A stretch of DNA of 33,530 nt from Patescibacteria group bacterium. Its GTDB lineage: Bacteria; Patescibacteriota; UBA1384; CAILIB01. The DNA is taken from NCBI GenBank assembly GCA_022842085.1, contig JALHQF010000001.1, positions 1 through 33,530 of the forward strand, read 5' to 3'. A program made the position numbers and the translations under genes. Of the stretch, positions 23,520-31,577 are shown one piece after another (within the stretch, counting starts at the first letter, position 1; each line of letters opens with the position of its first letter). The notes under the pieces are model-generated. The model worked only from the letters and a program-made list of their open reading frames with translations. It was not told the DNA's origin and made no database searches.

Positions 23520-23551
23520 TTGACGCTAGCAGCTACCCAGTCCGTATACTA
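23520..23551. promoter_or_regulatory. Divergent promoter pair between the ThyX-like gene and tmk
   Basis: On the plus strand, TTGACG (23520-23525) and TATACT (23545-23550) form a sigma-70 promoter with a long 19-base spacer. On the minus strand TAGTAT (23551 to 23546) overlaps the same bases and would give the ThyX-like gene a leader of about 50 bases containing GAGGAG. Confidence 0.55.
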
Positions 23552-23588
23552 GTCTGAGAGCATCTTTTGCTTATTCACCCACACCTGC

Positions 23589-23594
23589 TAGCCT
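23589..23594 (+). promoter_or_regulatory. Leaderless-type -10 box (TAGCCT) for tmk
   Basis: TAGCCT, six bases, then the ATG at 23601. With the stronger promoter 45 bases upstream, tmk may have two start sites. Confidence 0.5.
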
Positions 23595-23600
23595 CAACCC

Positions 23601-24266
23601 ATGTCGAACCTTCAGCAAGGCAAGTGTTTCGTTCTCACTGGGCCGAATGGTGGCGGAAAATCCACCGCCGGCCCCCAGATCGCTGCGAAGCTCACAGCAG
23701 ATGGCCACAAAACGGTGTACATCTATGGCCCCGGGGTAACCCCACCAGCCACCGCCTTAGCAAGCCTGGTAAAGAGCCAAGAAACTAGCCCGAGCAGCAA
23801 GTTCTCCCAGTCACTCGTCTGGCTCGCACAGCATGCCGAGAGCCTCGAGCACATTCGGGAAACCTACCTCGATCAGGGCGTGCATGTAATCCTCGATCGT
23901 GGCCCCGAAACCACCTGGGTCTACAACATCAACGGCATCCTCGAGGATCGCGAGCTCACGGCAGCAAACGCCGTGATTACCGCCCTCTACGGAGCCAACG
24001 ACGGCATCCCCCACTCGGGCATGCTCACCGTAGACGCCATGTTGGTGTTTGACGTCCCCATCGAAACCGCGCTCGTGCGCATGAAGCAGCAGTCCGAGAC
24101 GGATCAGTTCCAGGATGCCGCCCGCGAAGAGCATGAGCGACGTCGCCAAACCTACCTCAACGCTCAATTTGGCCAGCGCACCGAGGTAATCGATGCGAGC
24201 CAACCCATCGAAACGGTAGTGACCACCTGCACCAGCTACATCACGGGCATTCTCAACGCAGCCTGA
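23601..24266 (+). CDS. tmk: Thymidylate kinase (dTMP kinase)-like protein
   Basis: A 221-residue P-loop kinase. GPNGGGKST at residues 14-22 is the P-loop. VHVILDRGPETTWVYN corresponds to the dTMP-kinase DRYxxSxxAYQ motif, with G for Y and N for Q. The lid/C-terminal region VRMKQQSETDQFQDAAREEH then ERRRQTYL matches RxxxRxxxDRFExxxxxF...YL. It phosphorylates dTMP to dTDP. Motif deviations leave open a related deoxynucleotide kinase, but the neighbours (ThyX-like protein, dCTP deaminase) favour dTMP. It starts leaderless at 23601 and ends at a hairpin before dcd. Confidence 0.85.
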   Translation: MSNLQQGKCFVLTGPNGGGKSTAGPQIAAKLTADGHKTVYIYGPGVTPPATALASLVKSQETSPSSKFSQSLVWLAQHAESLEHIRETYLDQGVHVILDRGPETTWVYNINGILEDRELTAANAVITALYGANDGIPHSGMLTVDAMLVFDVPIETALVRMKQQSETDQFQDAAREEHERRRQTYLNAQFGQRTEVIDASQPIETVVTTCTSYITGILNAA

Positions 24267-24272
24267 AAACAA

Positions 24273-24291
24273 CCCCGGTACCTCGCCGGGG
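24273..24291 (+). terminator. Hairpin after tmk
   Basis: CCCCGG/CCGGGG around a seven-base loop, seven bases after the tmk stop, followed by CCTTATGTT. A second small hairpin, CCTCGA-CACA-TCGAGG, lies at 24302-24317. The T-tract is weak. Confidence 0.55.
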
Positions 24292-24333
24292 CCTTATGTT
24301 GCCTCGACACATCGAGGAGTTTCGCTAGGGTGG

Positions 24334-24366
24334 GTACAGCCATGTGTACATTTACAACTGGAGGAG
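24334..24366 (+). promoter_or_regulatory. Promoter, small inverted repeat and Shine-Dalgarno of dcd
   Basis: GTACA-N6-TGTAC (24334-24349) overlaps a TACATT -10 candidate (24347-24352). GGAGGAG (24360-24366) is a strong Shine-Dalgarno sequence three bases before the ATG at 24370. The inverted repeat is short and may be chance. Confidence 0.5.
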
Positions 24367-24369
24367 CCG

Positions 24370-25356
24370 ATGCCGGTACTCCCTGATCACGAAATCCAAG
24401 CCCTCATCACTGCCGGCGCTATCAAGCTGGTGCAGCCAGAGAGTGTGCAGCCCAGCAGCCTCGACCTTACGATCGGAAGTGCACTCGGGCAGCTTACGGC
24501 GAAACCTTCCCCGAGAGGCACCTACGTCGTAGGTGACCTGGAGCGCCTCACCTCGAACTACCTGCCAAACATTACCGGCGAAGGCTGGGCAATCTCTCCA
24601 GGACAAGTGTGGTACTCCACAGGGGTCACCAGCCTTGCTCTTCCGGATGGTGTCTGGGGTGCAATCGATCCAAAGAGCTCAATGGGACGAATTGATCTCT
24701 CAGTTCAGAGCATCGTGCCCGGAGGCAAACGGATTGGTGAAGTTCCCGCCGGCTTTCGTGGAAAGGTAACCCACCTGCTCACGAGCCAGAGCTTTCACGC
24801 CGTGCTTCCACCCAACCTGCCGGTTGCGCAGCTTCGTCTCTATCGCGGCGAGCGCGCCGTTGTGCGACAGCAAACCGTGCACCTCTCGCTACGTAACCAC
24901 GTGGTTGCCCAACCAACCGGCAAGCCCCTCATCATCCAATCTGGAGCCAACAGCGCTCGGGAGTTTTTCCGAGCTAAGCACGTGTATCAACACGAGGGGG
25001 CGCGAAGGATCATCCTTGAGCCAGGCCAGTTCCTCTTGGCAACCACCATTGAGGGAGTGGCAGTTCCACTTGATCAGTGTGCGGAACTTACGGCCGTAGA
25101 TCTAGGAAATGGGCACCTCATCATTCACTACGCTGGGTTCATCGACCCTGGGTTTGGCTTGGGACATGCGCGCGGCAACGTGATTGTGCTGGAGATCAGG
25201 AACATGGGCACAACCCCCATTGAGCTTGTGCACGGCATGGGGATTGGCACCCTCACCTACGAACAGCTCACCTCTCCGGCAGCAATGCCCTACGGTAAAC
25301 GCAAGAACCACTACGGCCACCAGCGGAAGCTGCAAATGGCAAAGTTCTTCGTCTAA
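24370..25356 (+). CDS. dcd: dCTP deaminase, two-repeat form
   Basis: 328 residues, twice the length of E. coli Dcd (193 residues is a single unit), with two dCTP-deaminase/dUTPase-fold repeats. Repeat 1 (about 1-165) keeps the phosphate-binding DPKSSMGRIDL and VPAGFRGKVTHLL, but Leu replaces the catalytic Glu. Repeat 2 (about 175-328) keeps the GFIDPGFGLG segment and VIVLEIRN with the catalytic Glu, plus the GMGIGTLTYEQL end, but lacks KSSxGR. Two-repeat dCTP deaminases with separate N- and C-domains are known (DCD_N type). It converts dCTP to dUTP, the source of dUMP for thymidylate synthesis, so it fits with the ThyX-like and tmk genes. It is followed by a strong terminator. Confidence 0.9.
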   Translation: MPVLPDHEIQALITAGAIKLVQPESVQPSSLDLTIGSALGQLTAKPSPRGTYVVGDLERLTSNYLPNITGEGWAISPGQVWYSTGVTSLALPDGVWGAIDPKSSMGRIDLSVQSIVPGGKRIGEVPAGFRGKVTHLLTSQSFHAVLPPNLPVAQLRLYRGERAVVRQQTVHLSLRNHVVAQPTGKPLIIQSGANSAREFFRAKHVYQHEGARRIILEPGQFLLATTIEGVAVPLDQCAELTAVDLGNGHLIIHYAGFIDPGFGLGHARGNVIVLEIRNMGTTPIELVHGMGIGTLTYEQLTSPAAMPYGKRKNHYGHQRKLQMAKFFV

Positions 25357-25358
25357 TT

Positions 25359-25390
25359 CGTGCCACCCTCTCGGGTGGCACGCTTTTTTA
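25359..25390 (+). terminator. Strong rho-independent terminator after dcd
   Basis: CGTGCCACCC/GGGTGGCACG, a perfect 10-bp stem with a TCTC loop, followed by CTTTTTTA. Confidence 0.92.
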
Positions 25391-25391
25391 G

Positions 25392-26465
25392 TTAGATGCT
25401 CCCAAACTGCTTGCGTAGCTCATCCCGGTTGGCAGCGTGTGCAAGTGCCGCATCTCGGGTAATACGACCTCGATGCGCCGCCTCCTTCAGCAGATCATCA
25501 AGCAGCGCCATTCCCTCCTTACCACTGGTTTGAATTACGGTAGGTAGCTGCGCATTGTTGCTCGTACGAATGGCATTCTTCACAGCGGTAGTACCAACCA
25601 TTACCTCCGCAAAGAGCTCAACGCCCTCTCCGTCCGCCCGGGGCACAAGTCGCTGGTTTACCACCCCTACCAAGATATCCGCCAGCTGTATGCGTAGCTG
25701 CTCTTTCTGCTCTGGTGGGAAGGAGTCGAGAATACGATCGATGGTGGCCACTGAGCTATTCGCATGAATGGTGGAAAGCACAAGGTGGCCAGTTTCAGCC
25801 ACGGTAATGGCGGCGCTAATACTTTCGCGGTCGCGCATTTCACCAACGAGAATTACGTCAGGAGCCTCACGGAGCACTGCTCGAAGCGCGCTCGCAAAAT
25901 CTACCGCATCTACTCCGATCTCGCGTTGCTCGATTACCGATTCTTTCGATTCGAAGAGGTACTCGATAGGGTCTTCGATCGTCACGATGTGTGCTCGACG
26001 CTGACGATTGATCTCTTCAATCATCGAAGCGAGCGTGGTGCTCTTTCCTGAGCCGGTCGGGCCAACCAGGAGGATAAGTCCGGTTTCGTGGGCCAGCATT
26101 TCCTTGAGCACCTCTGGAGCACCGATCTCATCGAGGAGCTTGATGTGTGGCTGCACGTAACGCATGACAAGCGCCGGGTAGCCACGTTGCCGAAAGAGGT
26201 TTACGCGGAAACGGTGTCCTTCCCACTCGTAGGCAAAGTCAGTTTGCAGCTTTTCCTCGTACTCTTTCAATTTTCGGCTGGGCAGCAACTCATGAACGAG
26301 TGCCTCTAGGTTTGCCTTCGTCATCTCCGGCTCGTCTAGACGCAGTAGGCCATGCTCGCGATCCTTGACGATTGGGGGTTGCCCGAGCGTGAAGATAACG
26401 TCGGCAACGGTTTTCTCAACTGCCTGCCTGAGAACCCCTGGGAGGAGCGATGCCTGCTTCTGCAT
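25392..26465 (-). CDS. pilT: Type IV pilus retraction ATPase PilT
   Basis: 357 residues from the ATG at 26465. Walker A is GPTGSGKST and Walker B VILVGEMRDRESI, with TIEDPIEYLF, the His box (TGHLVLSTIHANSSVATIDR) and the C-terminal AVKNAIRTSN in place of the PilT AIRNLIRE motif. It depolymerises pilin for retraction. An ATG two codons earlier (26471) exists, but TAGGCT lies exactly six bases before 26465, fitting the leaderless rule. It stands alone, 22 kb from pilB. A one-mismatch copy of the TGTTGA palindrome covers its -35 region. Confidence 0.95.
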   Translation of the reverse strand: MQKQASLLPGVLRQAVEKTVADVIFTLGQPPIVKDREHGLLRLDEPEMTKANLEALVHELLPSRKLKEYEEKLQTDFAYEWEGHRFRVNLFRQRGYPALVMRYVQPHIKLLDEIGAPEVLKEMLAHETGLILLVGPTGSGKSTTLASMIEEINRQRRAHIVTIEDPIEYLFESKESVIEQREIGVDAVDFASALRAVLREAPDVILVGEMRDRESISAAITVAETGHLVLSTIHANSSVATIDRILDSFPPEQKEQLRIQLADILVGVVNQRLVPRADGEGVELFAEVMVGTTAVKNAIRTSNNAQLPTVIQTSGKEGMALLDDLLKEAAHRGRITRDAALAHAANRDELRKQFGSI

Positions 26466-26471
26466 AGGCAT

Positions 26472-26477
26472 AGCCTA
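26472..26477 (-). promoter_or_regulatory. Leaderless-type -10 box (TAGGCT) for pilT
   Basis: TAGGCT, six bases, then the ATG at 26465. Confidence 0.55.
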
Positions 26478-26484
26478 CGCTAGC

Positions 26485-26502
26485 TGTTGGGAAACCTCAA
26501 CA
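26485..26502. promoter_or_regulatory. One-mismatch copy D of the TGTTGA-N6-TCAACA palindrome at the pilT promoter
   Basis: TGTTGG-N6-TCAACA, just upstream of the pilT -10 box and overlapping the alr stop codon. It differs from the exact copies at one base; it could be chance. Confidence 0.3.
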
Positions 26503-27528
26503 GAAGTAACGTGGCAGGTCTGGATGCATCCTCGTGAGAAGCTCGTAGCGACTCACTCCTGGCAAGCCTTGGTTTTCCACTACGGGAGCCAGCTGCACCA
26601 CATCCCCGACATCGTGGTGAGGTTGTAGTTCAACCATGCATGCATTCATGCACACACTGCCCCGAATCGGTAGGAGACTCCCATCTGCATGCCGAATACG
26701 CCCACAGTTGGTAAAGCTAAAGGGAATCCCTTCTGCGTACCCAACCGGAACTACCCCAATCCTCATGCGCTGCTTGGCCATGTAACGCCTGTCGTAGCCA
26801 ATCAACTCACCCGGTGTCACCTCATGTACCTGCTGCAGGGCTGCCTTCCACGTTGCAAACGGCAGCGTACCCAGGCCAGGGTCACCATACAGACCAAGCC
26901 CCACTCGCACCATCGCCTCACGCGGGAGTGCTGGCATATGTAGCACTTCGGTCTTGCTGAGGTGGTAGACCTCACATGCTGGCAGCACTGCGATTGCAGC
27001 ACCCCACAGCTCGGCTGCCCGTGTGCTACTTGACTCATCGACCGCGGGATAGTGCCCAAACAGCCCCTCAGCATGCATGCCGGCACTCGCCAACTCTTGA
27101 GCACACTGTGCAAGCTCCTCGAGCGACAGCCCATAGCGATGCATGCCCAGGTCCACCTCTAGGTGAATTGGCAGCGCTTGTCGCTCTGCCTTGCACCACG
27201 CCACGAGTGCGCGAGTCTGCTGGGTACTCCGAAGCGACACGCGCACCTGCTCACGGGCAAGCGCAGGAAGATCTTTGCTGTTGAATGGACCCAACAATAT
27301 AAGCCTCCCCACATACCCCGCACGCCGAACTAGCTCCACTTCTTCGAGGGTTTGTACCGCAAGCCAAGAGACCCCATGCTCCATGAGCTTGGGCACTACT
27401 TGGGCGATACCGTGTCCATATGCATTTGCTTTCACCACCAAACACACCTCTCGCTGTCCAGCGAGCTCGCGGATACGCTCTACATTTGCCGCGAGCTGCG
27501 CGGCAGAGAGCTCTAACCAGCTCATCAT
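26497..27528 (-). CDS. alr: Alanine racemase
   Basis: A 343-residue PLP enzyme making D-alanine for peptidoglycan. VVKANAYGHG carries the PLP lysine (K33). The second catalytic Tyr is in ELIGYDRRYMA, followed by VPVGYAEGIP and RGSVCMNACMVEL. Length is slightly short (usual 360-380). The first ATG (27528) overlaps the stop of the lactonase gene (ATGA); a second ATG at 27525 follows at once, and AGGA just upstream suits it slightly better. It forms a two-gene operon with pgl. Contains a one-mismatch palindrome copy at 27279-27296. Confidence 0.95.
   Translation of the reverse strand: MMSWLELSAAQLAANVERIRELAGQREVCLVVKANAYGHGIAQVVPKLMEHGVSWLAVQTLEEVELVRRAGYVGRLILLGPFNSKDLPALAREQVRVSLRSTQQTRALVAWCKAERQALPIHLEVDLGMHRYGLSLEELAQCAQELASAGMHAEGLFGHYPAVDESSSTRAAELWGAAIAVLPACEVYHLSKTEVLHMPALPREAMVRVGLGLYGDPGLGTLPFATWKAALQQVHEVTPGELIGYDRRYMAKQRMRIGVVPVGYAEGIPFSFTNCGRIRHADGSLLPIRGSVCMNACMVELQPHHDVGDVVQLAPVVENQGLPGVSRYELLTRMHPDLPRYFC
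27279..27296. promoter_or_regulatory. One-mismatch copy E of the TGTTGA-N6-TCAACA palindrome inside alr
   Basis: TGTTGA-N6-CCAACA within the alr coding sequence. It is listed only because exact copies occur elsewhere in the window; possibly chance. Confidence 0.2.
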
Positions 27529-28037
27529 ATCCTGACGTCGATTCGGTTAGCCTCGCGGTAGATGCAGTGCTCAAGCAGAGCGTGACGGTCAGCACCCGCA
27601 GCCACGATAAACACCTGTTCACAGGCGGCAAAGCAACGTGGGGTTACCGTTACACGTGGCACCTTTGGTGGGAGGGCGGACTCTGGTACGTACACGGCTT
27701 CTGGAAGAGCCCAGAGAGCCTCTTGCCGAGGAAAACAGCTCGCTACGTGGCCATCAGCGCCAAGCCCTAGAATAGCAAACCTCGGCGAACCAATCGGACG
27801 CCCGGCAGTGCTCGGATGCGATCCCCAGCCATGCACGCTCAGGCCAAGCTCTGCCAGGGCACGCTCGTTTCGGTAGGAGTGATCAAGTGGAACAACCCGC
27901 TCATCACAGAGGAAGAGTGCGGTATGATCACCCAGCTCGGGAATGTGTTGAAGAAGGATTCGTATCGTACTGCCGGCAGAAATCCACGTCGGCTCGTCGA
28001 GCGCCACCGCATCCCGAAGCTGATCAAGTGGATTCAT
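27525..28037 (-). CDS. pgl: 6-phosphogluconolactonase, short form
   Basis: 170 residues of the NagB/Pgl sugar-phosphate fold. LFLCDERVVPLDHSYRNE and FAILGLGADGHVASCFP are the two 6-phosphogluconolactonase motifs (the second holds the catalytic His). It hydrolyses 6-phosphogluconolactone in the oxidative pentose-phosphate pathway. It is about 60 residues shorter than typical Pgl, missing most of the N-terminal region. No glucose-6-phosphate dehydrogenase or gnd is in the window. TATACT lies six bases before the ATG. The stop overlaps alr. Confidence 0.87.
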   Translation of the reverse strand: MNPLDQLRDAVALDEPTWISAGSTIRILLQHIPELGDHTALFLCDERVVPLDHSYRNERALAELGLSVHGWGSHPSTAGRPIGSPRFAILGLGADGHVASCFPRQEALWALPEAVYVPESALPPKVPRVTVTPRCFAACEQVFIVAAGADRHALLEHCIYREANRIDVRI

Positions 28038-28043
28038 GCCTCG

Positions 28044-28049
28044 AGTATA
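28044..28049 (-). promoter_or_regulatory. Leaderless-type -10 box (TATACT) for pgl-alr
   Basis: Consensus-like TATACT, six bases, then the pgl ATG at 28037. Confidence 0.65.
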
Positions 28050-28053
28050 GCGA

Positions 28054-28078
28054 AACCGAGCACCAGGAGTGCTCGGTT
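28054..28078 (-). terminator. Terminator after the zinc-ribbon gene
   Basis: AACCGAGCAC/GTGCTCGGTT, a perfect 10-bp stem with a five-base loop, immediately upstream of the pgl -10 box. On the minus strand it is followed by TCGC, so the T-tract is weak. Confidence 0.75.
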
Positions 28079-28082
28079 CGGG

Positions 28083-28391
28083 TTAGGTAGAATCTGAGAC
28101 TGCTCCGCCGCCAGAGAACACTGGCTCACACTCCGCGCACTTGGCACAGATACCGTTTCGGTAACCGACCAAGCAACGGTGCCCACACCAGGTGCAGGTG
28201 CTCGGCCAGTCTTGACTCCCCCGCTCTTGGTAGGTGTTCGTACAACGACCGCACTCGCAGACCAAACAGTAACTCGACGAGCCAAGGCCAAGGTTCGCGA
28301 GAGCAAGGAAACCTTCCCAGATCATGGCGCCAATTTTCTTTACAAAGTACGAAATCCGTCTCATACGAGAGTGGTTGTAGCACCCTCTCAC
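28083..28391 (-). CDS. Small zinc-ribbon protein downstream of the P-type ATPase
   Basis: 102 residues from a GTG at 28391, or 93 from the ATG at 28364. After a hydrophobic helix (IGAMIWEGFLALANLGLG) the C-terminal half is cysteine-rich: CLVCECGRC, CTWCGHRC and CAKCAEC, consistent with two or more zinc-binding knuckles. The ATPase stop (TAG) overlaps the GTG (TAGTG), suggesting coupled translation; the ATG has no clear ribosome site. No function can be assigned; nucleic-acid or protein binding is usual for such ribbons. Three other frames are open here, but only this one gives paired cysteines. Confidence 0.62.
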   Translation of the reverse strand: MRGCYNHSRMRRISYFVKKIGAMIWEGFLALANLGLGSSSYCLVCECGRCTNTYQERGSQDWPSTCTWCGHRCLVGYRNGICAKCAECEPVFSGGGAVSDST

Positions 28392-30994
28392 TACCAGCGC
28401 AACTGCTTTACCACCTGCTTGCGCAGCTCATCCACTACGAGGACTACGACGGCGGGCAGGAGGACAAATGCAAGGTAGGATACTGGAAGCGCCTCAACGC
28501 GCAGCATCGAAGAGAGCGGCCCCCAGTATACCGCCAGGAGCTGCACAACTCCCATCCCCACCATTGCCTTCACGAGGAACTGGTTCTTGGTCCCCAGCTG
28601 GCGAAGCGTTCGGTATGAAGACCTGGCGCTCCAAGCGTAGCCAAAGTGCGCACCAGCAAGCGCCGTGAGCGCGATCGTCTGCGCAAGAGTTGGCTCGTAC
28701 CTTAGGAAGAGCAGGTAGAGTGCCCCAACGCTTACACCCATTGTGGAACCAATGAGCAGCATGGTGGTGGCGCTCCTGCGAGTAACGAGGGTTTTCACGT
28801 TCTTGTAGCGTGCCGTCATCAGACGTCGCTCAAGCGGCTCGGAAGCCACTGCCAACACGAGCACCCCATCGGTGATGAGGTTGAGCCAGATAATCTGGGT
28901 TGGAGAGAGCGGAAGCGGCAGTGAGCCAAGCAGAGCTGCCACGGTAAGCACCACCTGGGAAATTGAGCCAGCGACAAGGTAGCCCACCACCTTGCGTAGG
29001 TTTGACGAGATGCCGCGCCCCTCTTCTACCCCCGCCGCGATGCTGCCCAGGTTGTCATCAAGTAACACAACATCGGCCGCCTCTTTAGCAACTTCCGTAC
29101 CCCCAACACCCATAGCAATTCCCACATCGGCTGCAACGAGGGCCGGGGCATCATTCACCCCATCACCTGTCATGGCCGTCGTGAGGCCCGCATGCTGGTA
29201 GGCCTCGATGATCTTAAGCTTGTCCTCAGGCACGATACGAGCAAAAACGGTCACGTCCTGTACCACCTGACCAAGCTCCTCGACGGACATTCTCCCCACA
29301 TCGTTGCCGGTTAGTACCCGATCCCCCGGTCGGAAGATTCCCGCTTCCGTTGCGAGGCTCTGTGCGGTGGCAGCTACGTCTCCAGTGATCATTGCAACGC
29401 GAATACCAGCACGCTGAAGCCGCTGTACGGCAGCTCGCACACCATCTTTCAGGCCATCCTGCATAGCCACTAAGCCGTCAAACTGGAGCGTGGGAAGCTC
29501 ATCAAGATCTGGCAGGGCACGTGACACCTTGTGAGCAAGGGCAATGACCCGCAAGCCCTGGTGCGAAAAGGCATGTACTGCCGTGATGATACGATCTGCT
29601 TCGAGGGGCGAGCAGTTGCAGCGCTCGAGCACGGCCTCAGGAGCCCCCGCCACTGAAATTCGGTAGCCATCGGCCTGGTGGAGAACGCTATGAAGCTTTT
29701 TGCGGTAGTCGAAACCTGGATCACGTACGAGCTGCCAACCCGACTCTGGCGTGAGCTTGCGTGCTAGTACCCCAAGCGCTGCTTCAGTTGGCTCTCCCTG
29801 CACCTTCCACGCTCCTTCGTGCTCGGTAAGCACCGCGCTGTTGGTAAGGTCTGCTGTCGTAGCAAGTGCGGTAAGTGTCAGCTCCCGTCCCGATGTCGAG
29901 ACTACCGAACCAATGGGCTCATACCCATGTGCCTCAACATCGTAGAGATCATCCAGTGTCCACACCTTAGCAACTGCCAACTCGTTCCGTGTGATGGTGC
30001 CGGTTTTGTCTACCGCTACTACGTCTACCGTTCCTAGTGATTCTACCGCCGGAAGCTGCTTCATGAGCACGTTTCGCTTGGCCATGCGCGTAACTCCCTT
30101 GGCCAAGACGTAGGTCATCACGACCGGAAGTCCTTCAGGGATGATGCTAATGGCCAGCGCCAAGGCGAGCGCCACCATCGAAGACGGGGCGTCCCCTCGT
30201 GCCACACCAAGCACGATGAGGAGGGTTGCCAGAATACTCACTCCGATAATGAGCTGCCTACCCAGGAGTCGAACCTCGCGCTCAAGTGGAATAGGTGTAT
30301 CAACCTCCTTGAGAGAGCCGGCAATTTTACCAAGCTCTGTGCGTACGCCCGTGCCAACCACTACCACTACTGCGCTGCCATGCGAAACGAACGTACCACT
30401 AAACACCATGTTCTTCTGGGCATGGGGTGCCAGTGGCTCGTCGCTCACAATGCTCTCTGCCCGCTTGGCTACCGGCAGTGACTCCCCGGTAAGCACCGAC
30501 TCGTCGATGAGGATCTCATGGGTGTGGAGGATACGTGCATCTGCCGGTACTCGCTCACCTTCACGCAGCTCGATGATGTCTCCTGGCACCAGCTCCCTTT
30601 CTGGTACCACGGTGATGAGCCCATTGCGGCGGGCAGTGGCATTCACGACACTGTAGCTTCGCAGCGCCGCCAAGGCGCGCTTTGCTCGACCCTCTTGTAC
30701 CACCCCAATACACGCATTGAGCACCAGCACACTGAGTACGATTAGCGCATCGGCCATCTCATTCCGCACGAAGAGCACCACTACCGCCAGGAGCAGGAGT
30801 GAGATAAGTGGACTCGCAAACTGCTTGAGAAAGCGACTGAGGAGCGTCGGCTGTGGGGCTTCTGGTAGCTCGTTGTAGCCGTACTCGGATTGGCGCTTTG
30901 TCACCTCTGCAGCACGTAGCCCCTCTTCACGGGCGTGCAAGCGATCGAGCACCTCAGTGCCCGAAATTCGGTACCAGCGATCCGTTGCCTCCAT
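28391..30994 (-). CDS. Cation-transporting P-type ATPase, Ca2+ (P2) type
   Basis: An 867-residue ion pump. An N-terminal cation-ATPase domain (YGYNELPE) is followed by the actuator TGES (169-172), phosphorylation site DKTGTIT (D329), hinge TGDGVNDAPAL and ten predicted helices. Helix M4 has IIPEGLP (284-290) and M6 has WLNLITDG, with the Asn and Asp that ligate Ca2+ in SERCA/PMCA pumps. This favours Ca2+ (possibly Mn2+) export over K+ or heavy metals (no CPC motif). It has its own TATACT box six bases before the ATG, only two bases after the end of the upstream gene. Confidence 0.94.
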   Translation of the reverse strand: MEATDRWYRISGTEVLDRLHAREEGLRAAEVTKRQSEYGYNELPEAPQPTLLSRFLKQFASPLISLLLLAVVVLFVRNEMADALIVLSVLVLNACIGVVQEGRAKRALAALRSYSVVNATARRNGLITVVPERELVPGDIIELREGERVPADARILHTHEILIDESVLTGESLPVAKRAESIVSDEPLAPHAQKNMVFSGTFVSHGSAVVVVVGTGVRTELGKIAGSLKEVDTPIPLEREVRLLGRQLIIGVSILATLLIVLGVARGDAPSSMVALALALAISIIPEGLPVVMTYVLAKGVTRMAKRNVLMKQLPAVESLGTVDVVAVDKTGTITRNELAVAKVWTLDDLYDVEAHGYEPIGSVVSTSGRELTLTALATTADLTNSAVLTEHEGAWKVQGEPTEAALGVLARKLTPESGWQLVRDPGFDYRKKLHSVLHQADGYRISVAGAPEAVLERCNCSPLEADRIITAVHAFSHQGLRVIALAHKVSRALPDLDELPTLQFDGLVAMQDGLKDGVRAAVQRLQRAGIRVAMITGDVAATAQSLATEAGIFRPGDRVLTGNDVGRMSVEELGQVVQDVTVFARIVPEDKLKIIEAYQHAGLTTAMTGDGVNDAPALVAADVGIAMGVGGTEVAKEAADVVLLDDNLGSIAAGVEEGRGISSNLRKVVGYLVAGSISQVVLTVAALLGSLPLPLSPTQIIWLNLITDGVLVLAVASEPLERRLMTARYKNVKTLVTRRSATTMLLIGSTMGVSVGALYLLFLRYEPTLAQTIALTALAGAHFGYAWSARSSYRTLRQLGTKNQFLVKAMVGMGVVQLLAVYWGPLSSMLRVEALPVSYLAFVLLPAVVVLVVDELRKQVVKQLRW

Positions 30995-31000
30995 GTGAAT

Positions 31001-31006
31001 AGTATA
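31001..31006 (-). promoter_or_regulatory. Leaderless-type -10 box (TATACT) for the P-type ATPase
   Basis: TATACT, six bases, then the ATG at 30994. It sits in the 13-base gap after the histidine phosphatase gene. Confidence 0.65.
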
Positions 31007-31007
31007 C

Positions 31008-31571
31008 CTACTTCAGCAGACGGCGGGCGAATGTTGCATTCGCGATTTGTGGAACGAGCGATGCGGCTTCGAGCGGATCAACTCCGTCGATACACGCCAG
31101 AAGCGTACGAATAAAGCTTCCATGGCTCACAGCAATAACCGTTCCGCTCACATGATTTGATGCGAGCTTTTCTAGAAAGAGTCGAGCGCGCTCTGCCATT
31201 GAGGCAATAGACTCGACGCCTAGTGCACTCGTCAGCACAAGCTCCCCGCCCGGTTGACGAATGTACGCATCGCCCGATTTCCAGGTACCAACCTCACTGC
31301 CCGCCATGGGCCCGTAGTCGCGCTCCCGCAGCAGAGGCTCTAGCTCTAGGGGTACTCCGAGTTTCTCCACGGCAGGCTTAGCAGTGCCAACTGCTCGTAG
31401 AAGAGGGCTCGAAAGTACCCGTACGCTGCCACTCGCACGGTTAGTAAGAAGCCCACCAAGCAACTCCGCCTGCGCAAGACCTTTCTCTGTTAAGGAAACC
31501 GTATCGTGGGGAAACGTCCCGTCCACGTTTGCTTCACTCTCTCCATGGCGCACAAGGTAGAGATCTATCAC
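31008..31571 (-). CDS. Histidine phosphatase (phosphoglycerate-mutase-like) protein
   Basis: 187 residues from GTG 31571. LYLVRHGESEAN carries the phosphorylated His; LLRERDYGPMAG and VIAVSHGSFIRTLL carry the acid/base Glu and the second His. The family includes cofactor-dependent phosphoglycerate mutases and many small-molecule phosphatases; the short length and lack of mutase-specific inserts favour a phosphatase. A GTG five codons upstream (31586) is open, but GATACT six bases before 31571 and family N-termini favour the later start. Confidence 0.9.
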   Translation of the reverse strand: MIDLYLVRHGESEANVDGTFPHDTVSLTEKGLAQAELLGGLLTNRASGSVRVLSSPLLRAVGTAKPAVEKLGVPLELEPLLRERDYGPMAGSEVGTWKSGDAYIRQPGGELVLTSALGVESIASMAERARLFLEKLASNHVSGTVIAVSHGSFIRTLLACIDGVDPLEAASLVPQIANATFARRLLK

Positions 31572-31577
31572 GTTTCG

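Noticed and set aside
26620..26634. GGTTG-N5-CAACC inverted repeat as another operator copy
   Set aside because: Spacer and half-site differ from the TGTTGA-N6-TCAACA pattern, and it lies within alr coding sequence with no promoter nearby.
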